NCBI GenBank assembly: GCA_013141125.1
Contig: JABFRO010000002.1
Span: 124,001 to 188,000 of the forward strand
DNA from: Methylophilaceae bacterium
Lineage (GTDB): Bacteria > Pseudomonadota > Gammaproteobacteria > Burkholderiales > Methylophilaceae
Reading direction: 5' to 3'
Length of the DNA: 64,000 nt
This document shows positions 36,519 through 46,256 of this stretch, in pieces. The notes beneath the pieces are model-generated. The model saw nothing but the letters and a program-made list of their open reading frames with translations. It ran no database searches and had not been told where the DNA came from. Each line of letters begins with the position of its first letter. The first letter of the stretch is position 1. The translations under genes and the position numbers were made by a program.

Positions 36519-37715
36519 ATGACAAATTTGAACGAAACACTGGCCATTATTAAACGCGGTAGTGATGAGTTGTTAATCGAGCACGAGCTCATCGAAAAGC
36601 TTAAAAAAGGGCAGCCTTTACGGGTAAAAGCGGGCTTTGATCCCACCGCACCAGACCTGCATCTGGGGCATACGGTGCTGTTAAACAAGCTGCGTCAGTT
36701 TCAAGACTTGGGTCATCATGTGCTGTTTTTGATAGGTGATTTTACCGGCATGATTGGCGATCCAACGGGGAAAAGTGCCACGCGTCCGCCATTGACGGCA
36801 GAGCAAGTGCACGAAAACGCCAAGTCTTACACGGCGCAAGTTTTTAAAATACTCAGGTCAGAATTAACGGAGGTGGTTTTTAATTCGACTTGGATTAGTA
36901 AATTGGGCGCAGCTGGCATGTTGAAACTTGCGGCTACGCACACGGTTGCACGTATGTTGGAGCGCGATGATTTCAATAAGCGTTATAAAGGCAATCAGCC
37001 TATTGCCATTCATGAGTTTCTTTATCCATTATTGCAAGGCTATGATTCAGTTGAGTTAAGGGCAGATGTTGAGTTGGGTGGGACGGATCAGAAGTTTAAT
37101 TTGCTCATGGGGCGTGAATTGCAGAAACATTATGGTCAAAGCCCGCAGTGTGTGCTTACCATGCCGCTGCTTGAAGGGTTGGATGGTGTTAATAAAATGT
37201 CCAAATCGTTAGGTAACTATATTGGTATTGCAGAAGCGCCGGAAGAAATTTTTGGCAAACTGATGTCAGTATCCGATGATTTGATGTGGCGTTATATTGA
37301 CTTGCTATCCTTTGAGTCGCTAGCAACAATAGCCGACTGGAAGCGCCGTGTGGAAAATGGCAGTAATCCGCGCGACATCAAAGTGCGGTTCGCGCAAGAA
37401 ATTGTCACGCGCTTTCACTCTGGAATCGCTGCCGAACTTGCATTGACCAATTTTGAGCAGCGTTCGAAAGGGGGAATTCCTGATGAAGTACCCGAGATTG
37501 AGGTGCAACTTTTACAAGATACTATTTCAATTGCGCAGCTGCTGAAACAGGTGGGGCTGGTCGCCAGCACGTCAGAGGCCTTGCGTATGATAGAGCAAGG
37601 TGGCATAAAACTGAATGGCGAGAAGGTGAGTGATAAATCACTAAATCTGGTGCGGGGAGCAACCACTGTGGCTCAGGTTGGCAAGCGAAAGTATGCAAGA
37701 ATTACGCTGAAGTAG
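36519..37715 (+). CDS. tyrS: Tyrosine-tRNA ligase
   Basis: A 398-residue class I synthetase of the TyrZ-like bacterial group. HLGH (in [10 protein letters not shown]) and KMSKS (in [12 protein letters not shown]) are intact, and a C-terminal S4 RNA-binding domain starts around residue 335 ([19 protein letters not shown]). It is divergent from the M23 peptidase gene. Confidence 0.97.
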   Translation: MTNLNETLAIIKRGSDELLIEHELIEKLKKGQPLRVKAGFDPTAPDLHLGHTVLLNKLRQFQDLGHHVLFLIGDFTGMIGDPTGKSATRPPLTAEQVHENAKSYTAQVFKILRSELTEVVFNSTWISKLGAAGMLKLAATHTVARMLERDDFNKRYKGNQPIAIHEFLYPLLQGYDSVELRADVELGGTDQKFNLLMGRELQKHYGQSPQCVLTMPLLEGLDGVNKMSKSLGNYIGIAEAPEEIFGKLMSVSDDLMWRYIDLLSFESLATIADWKRRVENGSNPRDIKVRFAQEIVTRFHSGIAAELALTNFEQRSKGGIPDEVPEIEVQLLQDTISIAQLLKQVGLVASTSEALRMIEQGGIKLNGEKVSDKSLNLVRGATTVAQVGKRKYARITLK

Positions 37716-37768
37716 CAGGTTGCGTTGCCAGCACATAGCCTAATGCCGCGTTAGTCTGGGTTAAGTCA

Positions 37769-38920
37769 TCACTCTCTGGCAACTTGAGGCTTGGGTCGCC
37801 GACCGATGGTGACCAATACTTTTGTTTCCTCCAGATTGCGCGCAATCTTTAGGGTTGCCTGTTCTTCTGGCTGGAGCGCAGCAATTAAATTCAACATGGC
37901 CGAACTATCAGTCACCTCGTTGTCATTAATCGCCAGAAGAATATCGCCAGGCTTCAAACCAGCTCGCTCAGCTGGGCTGTTGCGTACAATGCCGGCGATG
38001 AGGGAGCCGCGTGTTGATTTTAGCTTGAATGATTCCGCCAAATCAGGTGTGATGTCTTGTGCTTCAATGCCTATCCATCCGCGTGTTACACCGCCCTGTT
38101 TGACTATTTGCTCCATGACTTGTTTGGCAATGCTGGCGGGTATGGCGAAACCGATGCCTAAAGAGCCGCCGCTACGCGAGTAAATGGCGCTGTTTATGCC
38201 CACTAAATTGCCGGAAGTGTCGATCAAAGCGCCGCCTGAGTTGCCGGGATTGATGGATGCATCCGTTTGAATGAAATTTTCAAAGGTGTTGATGCCTAGG
38301 TGATTTCGACCCAGCGCGCTAACGATGCCTTGTGTTACCGTTTGGCCAACACCGAATGGATTGCCAATAGCGAGCACTACGTCTCCGATGTTGGGTTTGT
38401 CTGCTGCAAAGGTTATGGCAGAAAGCTTGTTTGCTTCAACTTTTAAAACGGCAACGTCAGATTCCGGGTCGGTGCCGACTACGCGCGCAGGAAATGTTCG
38501 ACCGTCAGCCAGCGCAATTTCGATTTCATCGGCCATTTCGATGACATGATGGTTGGTTAATATAAAGCCTTGCGTACTCACAATAACCCCGGAACCCAGG
38601 CTGTTTTCGGCTTGAGGCTGATTTTCTTGTGGATCGCCAAAGAAATGCCGAAAAAGCGGATCATCCAGAAGCGGGTTGGCGTTGCGGCTAACCTTTTTGC
38701 TGGTAAAAATATTGACTACGGCGGGCATCGCCTTTTTGGCGGCGTTGCTGTAAGAGCTGGGGTTGCTTGCAGTGGCGGCTTTTTCAGCTTGTTGAATAAT
38801 CACTTGCCCATCTTGTTTACCCAGATTGCTCAATAATGAGGGGTGAAACAGCTGTGCAACAAACAATGCCGCCAGACTGATGGTGACGGATTGAGCAAAT
38901 ATAAGCCAGAATTTACGCAT
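37769..38920 (-). CDS. HtrA/Do-family periplasmic serine protease with one PDZ domain (DegS/AlgW-like)
   Basis: A 383-residue protease with an N-terminal membrane anchor (residues 6-30), a trypsin-like domain with His in LTNHHV, Asp in ESDVAVLKV and Ser in GNSGGAL, and one C-terminal PDZ domain (GSLIAGIVRNSPAERAGLKPGDILLAIND). One PDZ and an uncleaved anchor fit DegS or AlgW, which sense envelope stress. No anti-sigma factor gene is adjacent, so the role is inferred from layout. Confidence 0.92.
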   Translation of the reverse strand: MRKFWLIFAQSVTISLAALFVAQLFHPSLLSNLGKQDGQVIIQQAEKAATASNPSSYSNAAKKAMPAVVNIFTSKKVSRNANPLLDDPLFRHFFGDPQENQPQAENSLGSGVIVSTQGFILTNHHVIEMADEIEIALADGRTFPARVVGTDPESDVAVLKVEANKLSAITFAADKPNIGDVVLAIGNPFGVGQTVTQGIVSALGRNHLGINTFENFIQTDASINPGNSGGALIDTSGNLVGINSAIYSRSGGSLGIGFAIPASIAKQVMEQIVKQGGVTRGWIGIEAQDITPDLAESFKLKSTRGSLIAGIVRNSPAERAGLKPGDILLAINDNEVTDSSAMLNLIAALQPEEQATLKIARNLEETKVLVTIGRRPKPQVARE

Positions 38921-38967
38921 GTGATTTTGGTGTAGTTTAATTTTTAATTTAAGGTAAGCGCCATAAA

Positions 38968-39714
38968 ATGAAAATAAATGACTTGGTAAATTATACCGGA
39001 CAAATCTTGCAAGTTGAGCGCTTCAAGGATTATTGCCCCAACGGCCTGCAAGTAGCCGGGTGTCATGAGGTTAGCAAAATTGTGAGCGGTGTTACAGCCA
39101 GCTTGGCGTTGCTGGAAGCTGCTCACGCGGCTGGCGCGGATACTGTACTGGTGCATCACGGCTATTTCTGGCGTAATGAGGATGTGCGCGTGGTGGGTCT
39201 AAAACATGCGCGCCTAAAGTTTTTGTTGCAGCATGATATCAACTTGGTAGCCTACCACTTGCCTTTGGATGCGCATCCGGAGTTGGGTAATAACGCGCAA
39301 CTGGGTCATCTGCTTGGGTTGCAGCTTGATGGATGGGCTGGCGATCAAAATCTGATTGCCTATGGTGGATTGCCAAATGCAAGTTCTTTGGCTGGACTGG
39401 GCGAACATTTGGCTCGCACACTGCAGCGCGCGCCCTTGCTCTTGGGGGATTTGGCCAAGCCAATCAAGCGTGTAGCTTGGTGTACGGGTGGTGCACAAAG
39501 TTATTTTGAACAGGCGATAGCGCTAGATGTGGATGTTTTTATTAGTGGCGAAGCATCAGAGCAAGCTGTTCATTTGGCACGGGAATCGGGAGTAGCTTAT
39601 ATTGCGGCGGGACATCATGCAACCGAGCGCTATGGCATACAGGCGCTAGGTGACCACCTCGCTAAACAGTTTGGGCTGGAGCATCATTTTGTGGATATTG
39701 AGAATCCGGTGTAA
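38968..39714 (+). CDS. Nif3-like dinuclear metal centre protein (YbgI family)
   Basis: A 248-residue protein with the metal-ligand motifs of the Nif3/YbgI family: VLVHHGYFW near residue 63, [14 protein letters not shown] near 97 and [11 protein letters not shown] near the end. It may act as GTP cyclohydrolase-like or metal-dependent hydrolase; the function is not settled. It is divergent from the HtrA gene and precedes petA. Confidence 0.9.
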   Translation: MKINDLVNYTGQILQVERFKDYCPNGLQVAGCHEVSKIVSGVTASLALLEAAHAAGADTVLVHHGYFWRNEDVRVVGLKHARLKFLLQHDINLVAYHLPLDAHPELGNNAQLGHLLGLQLDGWAGDQNLIAYGGLPNASSLAGLGEHLARTLQRAPLLLGDLAKPIKRVAWCTGGAQSYFEQAIALDVDVFISGEASEQAVHLARESGVAYIAAGHHATERYGIQALGDHLAKQFGLEHHFVDIENPV

Positions 39715-39805
39715 TTGTTGCTTTAAATTGCGAGTTTAAGTTTCTTGCTAAAAGCGGTAAAATAGAACCAAATTGGTAATCGCAATATTATTTTTAGGGT
39801 ATTTA

Positions 39806-40402
39806 ATGGCAAATCAACCAGTGGATCATGGGAAGCGGCGGTTTCTGATCGCCGCCACTACGACAGTAGGTGGTATCGGTGCGGGCGCCGTCGCCGTACC
39901 CTTTGTGTCAAGCATGTTGCCCAGTGAGCGAGCGAAAGCTGCTGGTGCGCCGGTTGAGGTGGATGTCAGCAAAATTGAGCCGGGTGCCATGATTACTGAA
40001 GAATGGCGCGGTAAGCCGGTGTGGATTATCAATCTCACTAAGGAAATGAGCGCTACGCTTAACAAACATAATGATTTGCTAACTGACCCTGGCTGTGATG
40101 TCACCAGCCAACAACCGTCTTATTGTAAAAACGCGACACGCTCTATCAAGCCCGGCCTGGTAGTAGTAGTTGGGATTTGTACGCATCTTGGCTGTTCGCC
40201 TTCGCCGAAACTGCAAGCAGGTGGCGATATGGGTGCGGCTTGGGCGGGTGGTTTTTTCTGTCCTTGTCACGGCTCCAAATTTGATCTGGTTGGCCGCGTT
40301 TATAAAGGCTCTCCAGCACCAACCAATCTGGTGGTTCCCCCTTACAAATATCTCAGCGATTCCATGTTGCTGATTGGTGATGATAGTAAAGGGGTGGCGT
40401 AA
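39806..40402 (+). CDS. petA: Ubiquinol-cytochrome c reductase iron-sulfur (Rieske) subunit
   Basis: A 198-residue Rieske protein of the bc1 complex. A twin-arginine signal-anchor ([11 protein letters not shown]) is followed by the 2Fe-2S ligand motifs CTHLGC and CPCHGSKFD, each with one Cys and one His ligand. The ATG at 39806 with AGGG upstream is chosen over an in-frame start at 39773. petB follows after 2 bp, so the three subunits form one operon. Confidence 0.97.
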   Translation: MANQPVDHGKRRFLIAATTTVGGIGAGAVAVPFVSSMLPSERAKAAGAPVEVDVSKIEPGAMITEEWRGKPVWIINLTKEMSATLNKHNDLLTDPGCDVTSQQPSYCKNATRSIKPGLVVVVGICTHLGCSPSPKLQAGGDMGAAWAGGFFCPCHGSKFDLVGRVYKGSPAPTNLVVPPYKYLSDSMLLIGDDSKGVA

Positions 40403-40404
40403 TC

Positions 40405-41688
40405 ATGCAGAAACACCTGGTAAATTTACTTGCCTGGGTTGATGAGCGTTTCCCGCTCACGTCCAATTGGAAAGCGCATCTTTCCGAATATTATGCCCCG
40501 AAAAACTTCAACTTCTGGTACTACTTCGGCTCGCTGGCCATGTTGGTGTTGGTGCTGCAGATTGTCACCGGCATTTTTCTGGCCATGCATTACAAGCCGG
40601 ATGCTGCATTGGCTTTTGCCTCGGTTGAATACATCATGCGCGATGTTTCCTGGGGTTGGCTAATTCGTTATATGCACTCTACAGGTGCTTCCATGTTTTT
40701 TATTGTGGTGTATTTGCACATGTTTCGCGGAATGATTTACGGCTCGTATCGTAGTCCGCGCGAGCTCATATGGCTGTTTGGCGTGGGAATTTTTCTGTGC
40801 CTGATGGGGGAAGCGTTTTTTGGTTATTTGCTGCCATGGGGGCAAATGTCTTATTGGGGCGCGCAGGTTATTATCAACCTGTTTACCACTATCCCATTTA
40901 TTGGTCCGGATGTTTCGGAATGGCTGCGCGGTGATTACGTGGTGTCGGATGCCACGCTCAACCGATTCTTTGCGTTTCATGTGATTGCTCTGCCGCTCGT
41001 GTTGTTGGGCTTGGTGGCGGCGCATATTATCGCGCTGCATGAGGTGGGGTCGAATAATCCCGATGGTGTTGAAATAAAGAAAAACAAAGATCCTGTCACA
41101 CATATTCCGCTAGATGGCATTCCTTTTCATCCGTATTACACGGTAAAGGATATTGTTGGCGTATCGGTGTTTCTGATTGTGTTTTCAGCCATTATATTTT
41201 TTGCCCCAGAAATGGGGGGCTATTTTCTTGAGGCCAATAACTTCATTCCAGCAGATCCATTGAAAACTCCTGCCCATATTGCCCCTGTGTGGTATTTCAC
41301 GCCTTATTACTCAATTTTGCGTGCGGTTCCGCCAATATTTAACTCGCAATTTCCCGGAGTGGCTGCAATGGGGCTTTCAGTGATGGTGTTTGCACTTATG
41401 CCCTGGTTGGATCGTAGTCCGGTGAAGTCTATTCGCTACCGTAGCGTTACATATAAATTATGGTTGTCACTGTTTGTTGTGAGCTTTGTGATACTCGGCT
41501 ACCTTGGTACTGTACCTTCCAACGTTTGGGGTACTTTTGATGCAGCAACATCCGTTGTCGGTGGTGCGGATCGGGCGACTATTGTTGCGCGTATATTCAC
41601 AGTAGCTTATTTTGCCTTCTTTGTATTCATGCCTTGGTATACCAAAAATGAGAAAACCAAGCTTGTACCAGAAAGGGTTACAGGATGA
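40405..41688 (+). CDS. petB: Cytochrome b of the bc1 complex
   Basis: A 427-residue membrane subunit with two b haems and the quinol and quinone sites. The paired haem histidines lie in the RYMHSTGASMFF and VYLHMFRG helices and in the FHVIALP and AHIIALHEVG helices. PDPL-like PADPLKTPAHIAPVWYF is the usual PEW-loop region. Eight membrane helices are expected. The stop overlaps petC by 4 bp. Confidence 0.97.
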   Translation: MQKHLVNLLAWVDERFPLTSNWKAHLSEYYAPKNFNFWYYFGSLAMLVLVLQIVTGIFLAMHYKPDAALAFASVEYIMRDVSWGWLIRYMHSTGASMFFIVVYLHMFRGMIYGSYRSPRELIWLFGVGIFLCLMGEAFFGYLLPWGQMSYWGAQVIINLFTTIPFIGPDVSEWLRGDYVVSDATLNRFFAFHVIALPLVLLGLVAAHIIALHEVGSNNPDGVEIKKNKDPVTHIPLDGIPFHPYYTVKDIVGVSVFLIVFSAIIFFAPEMGGYFLEANNFIPADPLKTPAHIAPVWYFTPYYSILRAVPPIFNSQFPGVAAMGLSVMVFALMPWLDRSPVKSIRYRSVTYKLWLSLFVVSFVILGYLGTVPSNVWGTFDAATSVVGGADRATIVARIFTVAYFAFFVFMPWYTKNEKTKLVPERVTG

Positions 41689-42413
41689 ATAGCCTAATAA
41701 TGAAACGTTTATTACTGGTGATAAGCCTGAGCCTACCTTTGTTGTTGCAAGCTAGTGAGTCCGTGCATCTTGAGCGCGCACCTATTAACTCTTCAGATCA
41801 AGCATCATTGCAACGCGGTGCTAAAACTTTTGTGAATTATTGTCTTAATTGCCACAGTGCGGCTTATATGCGCTATAACCGCTTGTCTGAAATTGGTTTG
41901 AATGACACCCAAATAAAAGATAGCCTACTTTTTGCTGGTGAAAAAATCGGTGAAACCATGAAGGTGGCGATACAGCCTACAGATGCAAAGGTATGGTTTG
42001 GCGTAGCACCTCCAGACTTGTCGGTGGTGGCTCGCGCCCGCGGTGTAGATTGGTTGTATGGCTACCTGCGCGGTTTTTACCGTGATAGCTCACGCCCTAG
42101 TGGCTGGAATAATACGGTTTTTCCAAATGTAGGTATGCCGCATGTGCTTTGGCAATTGCAGGGTCAGCAAGTGCTGAAACCTGGGCTGCATTCAGATGTT
42201 GCACAGCCTGCGTTACGCTTGGAAAAGCCGGGATTGTTATCGCCAAAAGAGTATGACGCTACCATTGCCGACTTGGTGAATTATCTGGCATTCATGGCAG
42301 AGCCTGGCAAGCAGCAGCACCAGAAGTTAGGTTTAATAGTTTTGTTGTTTTTGAGTTTGCTGTTTGTGCTTGCATACTATCTCAAAAAAGAATTCTGGAA
42401 AGACGTACATTAA
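41685..42413 (+). CDS. petC: Cytochrome c1
   Basis: A 242-residue protein with a signal peptide, one haem c site CLNCH near residue 53, and a C-terminal membrane anchor (LGLIVLLFLSLLFVLAYYLKK). It takes electrons from the Rieske protein and passes them to soluble cytochrome c. Its start overlaps the petB stop as ATGA; an ATG at 41700 is possible but less well placed. A strong terminator follows. Confidence 0.96.
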   Translation: MNSLIMKRLLLVISLSLPLLLQASESVHLERAPINSSDQASLQRGAKTFVNYCLNCHSAAYMRYNRLSEIGLNDTQIKDSLLFAGEKIGETMKVAIQPTDAKVWFGVAPPDLSVVARARGVDWLYGYLRGFYRDSSRPSGWNNTVFPNVGMPHVLWQLQGQQVLKPGLHSDVAQPALRLEKPGLLSPKEYDATIADLVNYLAFMAEPGKQQHQKLGLIVLLFLSLLFVLAYYLKKEFWKDVH

Positions 42414-42423
42414 ATACACCTTA

Positions 42424-42466
42424 GTGGGAGCTGTCTGCCATCCGGCAGACCTCCCGCTTTGTTTTT
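42424..42466 (+). terminator. Rho-independent terminator after petABC
   Basis: A long stem with arms GGGAG plus GTCTGCC on one side and GGCAGAC plus CTCCC on the other, 4-nt loop, followed by GCTTTGTTTTT. Confidence 0.85.
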
Positions 42467-42487
42467 AGCTAGCAGGAAACAAAGATT

Positions 42488-43087
42488 ATGATGACCCTAT
42501 ATTCAGGCACTGTTTGCCCTTACAGCCACCGTTGCCGCATTGTGTTGTTTGAAAAAGGCATGGATTTTCAAGTGATTGATGTTGATCTTGCCAATAAGCC
42601 AGAAGATTTGGCAGTAATTAATCCGTATAACACGGTGCCGGTGCTGGTTGAGCGCGATTTGGTGTTGCAGCAGGCAAATATCATCAATGAATATATTGAT
42701 GAGCGCTTCCCGCATCCGCAGCTGATGCCGGCTGATCCTGTGATGCGCGCACGCGCCAGGCTGTTTTTACATGATTTTGAACGGCAATTGTTTAGTCATA
42801 TTGAAGACATAGAAACAGGTAGCGTTAAAGCAGCGGAAAAAGCACGTACTACGATTCGCGATAATTTAACGCAAATTGTTCCCTTGTTTAGTAAGCAGGA
42901 ATATATTTTGGGCGATGAGTTTTCCATGTTGGATGTCGCGCTAGCCCCATTGTTATGGCGCTTGGGTCACTATGGTATTGTTATGCCAAATCAGGCGGCA
43001 CCTTTGTTGAAATATGCTGAGCGTATTTTTTCACGCCCTGCTTATATTGAGGCATTGACCCCGTCAGAAAAGGCGATGCGCAAGTGA
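42488..43087 (+). CDS. sspA: Stringent starvation protein A, RNA polymerase-associated
   Basis: A 199-residue glutathione-transferase-like protein. The thioredoxin-fold half contains CPYSHRCRIVLFEKGM, and the C-terminal half is helical. SspA binds RNA polymerase under starvation. sspB follows at once, the usual gene pair. An ATG three bases later (42491) is an equally good start. Confidence 0.94.
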   Translation: MMTLYSGTVCPYSHRCRIVLFEKGMDFQVIDVDLANKPEDLAVINPYNTVPVLVERDLVLQQANIINEYIDERFPHPQLMPADPVMRARARLFLHDFERQLFSHIEDIETGSVKAAEKARTTIRDNLTQIVPLFSKQEYILGDEFSMLDVALAPLLWRLGHYGIVMPNQAAPLLKYAERIFSRPAYIEALTPSEKAMRK

Positions 43088-43129
43088 TCCTTGCGCTAGA
43101 TTCCCAGCCCGATTTGAATAGGTGAAATC

Positions 43130-43591
43130 ATGAGTGAAAATACTTCCACCAAGCCGTATATGATTCGTGCATTGCACGAATGGTGTACAGATAATGGCTT
43201 TACGCCTCATTTGCTGGTGGCTGTGGATGGCCAAACACGCGTTCCCATGGCCTATGTCAAAAATGGGGAGATTGTGTTGAATCTTGGCTATGCCGCAACT
43301 AAGAATTTGTTGATTAGTAATGAAGCTATTACTTTTTCAGCGCGTTTTGGCGGCATTTCCACTAATTTGTATATTCCGCTAGCGGCTGTGCGGGGTATTT
43401 TTGCCCGAGAGAATAGTCAGGGTATGTTTTTCCCGGAGGAGTCAGCGGTGCCCATATCAAATACTGGTGGGTTGGTGTTGGTGGCAGGGGAAGGTGAGGC
43501 TGAAATATTAAAAAGCGATACTTCAGCGGCAGCAAAAGAAATATCGGAAAAAACATCAGTAAAAAAACCCACATTAACGTTGGTGAAATAA
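43130..43591 (+). CDS. sspB: ClpXP protease specificity-enhancing factor SspB
   Basis: A 153-residue adaptor that delivers ssrA-tagged proteins to ClpXP. The substrate-binding domain covers about the first 110 residues (YMIRALHEWCTDNGFTPHL), followed by an acidic, flexible linker, and the last residues (PTLTLVK) look like the short ClpX-binding tail. It is next to sspA, as in other proteobacteria. Confidence 0.95.
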   Translation: MSENTSTKPYMIRALHEWCTDNGFTPHLLVAVDGQTRVPMAYVKNGEIVLNLGYAATKNLLISNEAITFSARFGGISTNLYIPLAAVRGIFARENSQGMFFPEESAVPISNTGGLVLVAGEGEAEILKSDTSAAAKEISEKTSVKKPTLTLVK

Positions 43592-43639
43592 CAAATATCG
43601 AGTAGAATCGCATCTCAGAAATTTTATGAGTTTCTAAAT

Positions 43640-43715
43640 GCCGGATTAGCTCAGTTGGTAGAGCAGCGCACTTGTAATGCGAAGGTCAACAGTTCGATTC
43701 CGTTATCCGGCACCA
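43640..43715 (+). tRNA. tRNA-Thr (anticodon TGT)
   Basis: A 76-base cloverleaf with acceptor stem GCCGGAT / ATCCGGC, D-loop AGCTCAGTTGGTAGAGC, anticodon loop CTTGTAA and T-loop GTTCGATTC. The 3' CCA is encoded at 43713-43715. Confidence 0.96.
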
Positions 43716-44029
43716 AATATCCCTTCATGCAATCTCATGGCCGCCAGACAAGTAATAGATGGGCGGTTCTTGATGCCAGCAGACTGCAGCTATACTGCGT
43801 GCAAATATAAAAATTAAACGTACGCAATACTAACAGCTTGGAAAAGCATGATGAACTTCGCCTGAATTAGGTGCAGTACGAAAAATGTAATGAATGTTTA
43901 TTCACTATAGTTCAAATTTGTGGCGAGAGGTTTTGGTTGGTCGCGAAATCGAATTTATGATCAACGCGGATAAGCCGACTTTTTGTGAAAACGCGCAGTG
44001 GCATGATTAATTTAAGGAAAGACTACACG
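43716..44029. other. Intergenic region between tRNA-Thr and shc
   Basis: About 310 bp with no gene. It should contain the shc promoter, but I could not identify boxes. An in-frame ATG at 43985 lies inside it but has a poorer ribosome site than 44030. Confidence 0.6.
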
Positions 44030-46114
44030 ATGCAGACAAAGGTAGATGAGCAGCTCCATATTAGTGTTGGTGAGGCTCATGCCTCATCTGTGGCTGCGCT
44101 CACAGGGCTGTCAAAAACCACCCCTTTTGAAGAGCTTGATTCTGCACTGGTTTGCGCACGTGAGGCCATAATATCGCGCCAGTCCTTGCAAGGTTACTGG
44201 GTATTTGATCTTGAGGCTGATGCAACGATACCGGCTGAATATATCTTGCTTCAGCATTATCTGGGTACCGTGGAGTTGGAGTTGCAAACACGAATAGCCC
44301 ATTATCTGCGTCGCAAGCAGCAAAGTAATGGCGGCTGGCCAATTTTTGAGGAGGGAGCATCTGACATTAGTGCAACGGTAAAGGCTTATTTTGCGCTTAA
44401 AGTTGCCGGAGATTTGCCGGATGAGCCGCACATGAAGAAGGCGCGTGAGCTTATTCTCAGCATGGGTGGTGCGGCAAAGGTCAATGTTTTTACACGTACT
44501 ACACTAGCTTTATTCGGACAGTTGCCGTGGAGAACCGTGGTGGCGATGCCGATTGAAATCATGTTGCTGCCCAAGTGGTTCTTCTTTCATCTGTCCAAGG
44601 TGTCGTATTGGTCACGCTGCGTGATGACCCCGCTGCTTATCCTGTTTAATCGACAGCCTGTGCATACGTTGCCAGCAGAGCACTGTGTAACTGAGTTATT
44701 TACCAGCCCACCGCAAAACCTGCGGCATCTTGACCATTTTATTCCAGGTCGCTACCTGCATAATGCATTTATCCTACTAGATTCAGTGTTACGTTTTGTA
44801 GATCCATTAATGCCACAAAAATTACGTGGCAGAGCGTTACGCCGCGCTGATGTTTGGGTGCGCGAACACATGCAGGGTGAAGGCGGCATTGGTGGCATCT
44901 TTCCTGCCATGGCCAATGCTCTGATGGCGCTGAAAGCCCTAGGCTACGATGATAACCACCCTGACATGGTGCGCGGTACAAAAGCTGTTAATGATCTGAT
45001 TGTTGAGCAGGCTGACGAGGCCTATTGTCAGGCTTGTGTGTCACCTGTTTGGGATACTTGCCTCACAATTAATGCTTTGATAGAAGCTGGTGTGCCTGAG
45101 TCGCACCCGGCGATTAAAAGCAGTGTGGCCTGGCTACTTAAAGAGCAAATTTTTACTCGTGGTGACTGGTGTGATTTAGCACCGGATTTGGCGCCAGGAG
45201 GTTGGGCATTCCAATTTGAAAACGCTCAGTTTCCGGACGTAGATGATACTTGTGTTGTGCTGATGGCATTGTTGCGTGCAGGCGCGCACAGAAACCCGCA
45301 TACATTGACAGAACATATTCAACCCGCTGTGAATTGGGTGCTGGGTATGCAAAGCTCGGATGGTAGTTGGGGTGCATTTGATATTAACAATAATCGTCTC
45401 TATCTGAATAACATTCCATTTGCTGACCACGGTGCTTTGCTTGATCCTGGTACTGCTGATTTGACCGCACGTTGTATTGAGCTGTTGTCAATGTTGGGCT
45501 ACAACCGTCACTTCCCGCCGATAGAGCGTGGCTTGGCCTTTGTGCGTAAAGAGCAAGAAGAAAATGGTGCTTGGTTTGGGCGCTGGGGTGTTAATTATAT
45601 TTATGGTACGTGGTCGGTGTTATGTGCACTGAATGCCCTCGGAGAGGATGTGGGCCAGCCTTATATTCGTAAATCTGTAATTTGGCTTAACTCATGCCAA
45701 AATGAAGACGGGGGTTGGGGTGAGACTTGTGATAGCTATGATGATGCCAAGTTGGCGGGTGTAGGCAAGAGTACTGCTTCTCAGACGGCTTGGGCGCTAC
45801 TAGGTTTGATGGCTGCTGGAGAAGTGAATAGCAATAGTGTAAAGCGCGGCATCCAGTATTTGGTCAGCAGTCTCAATGCCGATGGTCAGTGGGAAGAGCA
45901 TTTGTACACAGGTACAGGCTTCCCTAAAGTTTTTTACCTGTTATATCATGGCTATAGCCAATACTTCCCACTTTGGGCTTTAGGTGTCTATCAAAGCTTG
46001 CGTAATGGCGACTCTACACGGCAGATGTCTGGCTTGGCTGCTGAACCCCTTTTAGGAACACTTCCTGCCCAATTGGCTGCTCGTAAAGTAAATACTCGAA
46101 GAGCTTTTAGCTAG
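44030..46114 (+). CDS. shc: Squalene-hopene cyclase
   Basis: A 694-residue triterpene cyclase making the hopane skeleton. The catalytic DxDD motif is present as DVDDT in FPDVDDTCVVLM, and several QW repeats are visible (for example QQSNGGWPIF, MQSSDGSWGAFD, CQNEDGGWGETCD, LNADGQWEEHLY). The ATG at 44030 follows AAGGAAAG. hpnG lies downstream, giving a small hopanoid cluster; other hpn genes are not in this window. Confidence 0.97.
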   Translation: MQTKVDEQLHISVGEAHASSVAALTGLSKTTPFEELDSALVCAREAIISRQSLQGYWVFDLEADATIPAEYILLQHYLGTVELELQTRIAHYLRRKQQSNGGWPIFEEGASDISATVKAYFALKVAGDLPDEPHMKKARELILSMGGAAKVNVFTRTTLALFGQLPWRTVVAMPIEIMLLPKWFFFHLSKVSYWSRCVMTPLLILFNRQPVHTLPAEHCVTELFTSPPQNLRHLDHFIPGRYLHNAFILLDSVLRFVDPLMPQKLRGRALRRADVWVREHMQGEGGIGGIFPAMANALMALKALGYDDNHPDMVRGTKAVNDLIVEQADEAYCQACVSPVWDTCLTINALIEAGVPESHPAIKSSVAWLLKEQIFTRGDWCDLAPDLAPGGWAFQFENAQFPDVDDTCVVLMALLRAGAHRNPHTLTEHIQPAVNWVLGMQSSDGSWGAFDINNNRLYLNNIPFADHGALLDPGTADLTARCIELLSMLGYNRHFPPIERGLAFVRKEQEENGAWFGRWGVNYIYGTWSVLCALNALGEDVGQPYIRKSVIWLNSCQNEDGGWGETCDSYDDAKLAGVGKSTASQTAWALLGLMAAGEVNSNSVKRGIQYLVSSLNADGQWEEHLYTGTGFPKVFYLLYHGYSQYFPLWALGVYQSLRNGDSTRQMSGLAAEPLLGTLPAQLAARKVNTRRAFS

Positions 46115-46160
46115 GTTGGGGTTTGTTAAATAGTGACATTCGGGCATCGCGTCCGAAAAA

Positions 46161-46202
46161 ATAAACAAAAACACCGGGTAATAGTGCGGAGTTTTTGTTT
46201 AT
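46161..46202. repeat. Perfect 12-bp inverted repeat between shc and hpnG
   Basis: ATAAACAAAAAC (46161-46172) and GTTTTTGTTTAT (46191-46202) are exact complements with an 18-nt spacer. The stem is A/T rich with a weak loop. It could be a weak terminator or a protein-binding site. Confidence 0.7.
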
Positions 46203-46256
46203 GTCTTGATGCGAGCATAAGCAGTCATTTTCAATGAGCAATCAGGAGTGCTATTT

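Noticed and set aside
36419-36688. N-terminal extension of the M23 peptidase to 36688
   Set aside because: It overlaps the start of tyrS on the other strand and is Cys- and Ser-rich without family features; the GTG at 36418 has a good ribosome site.
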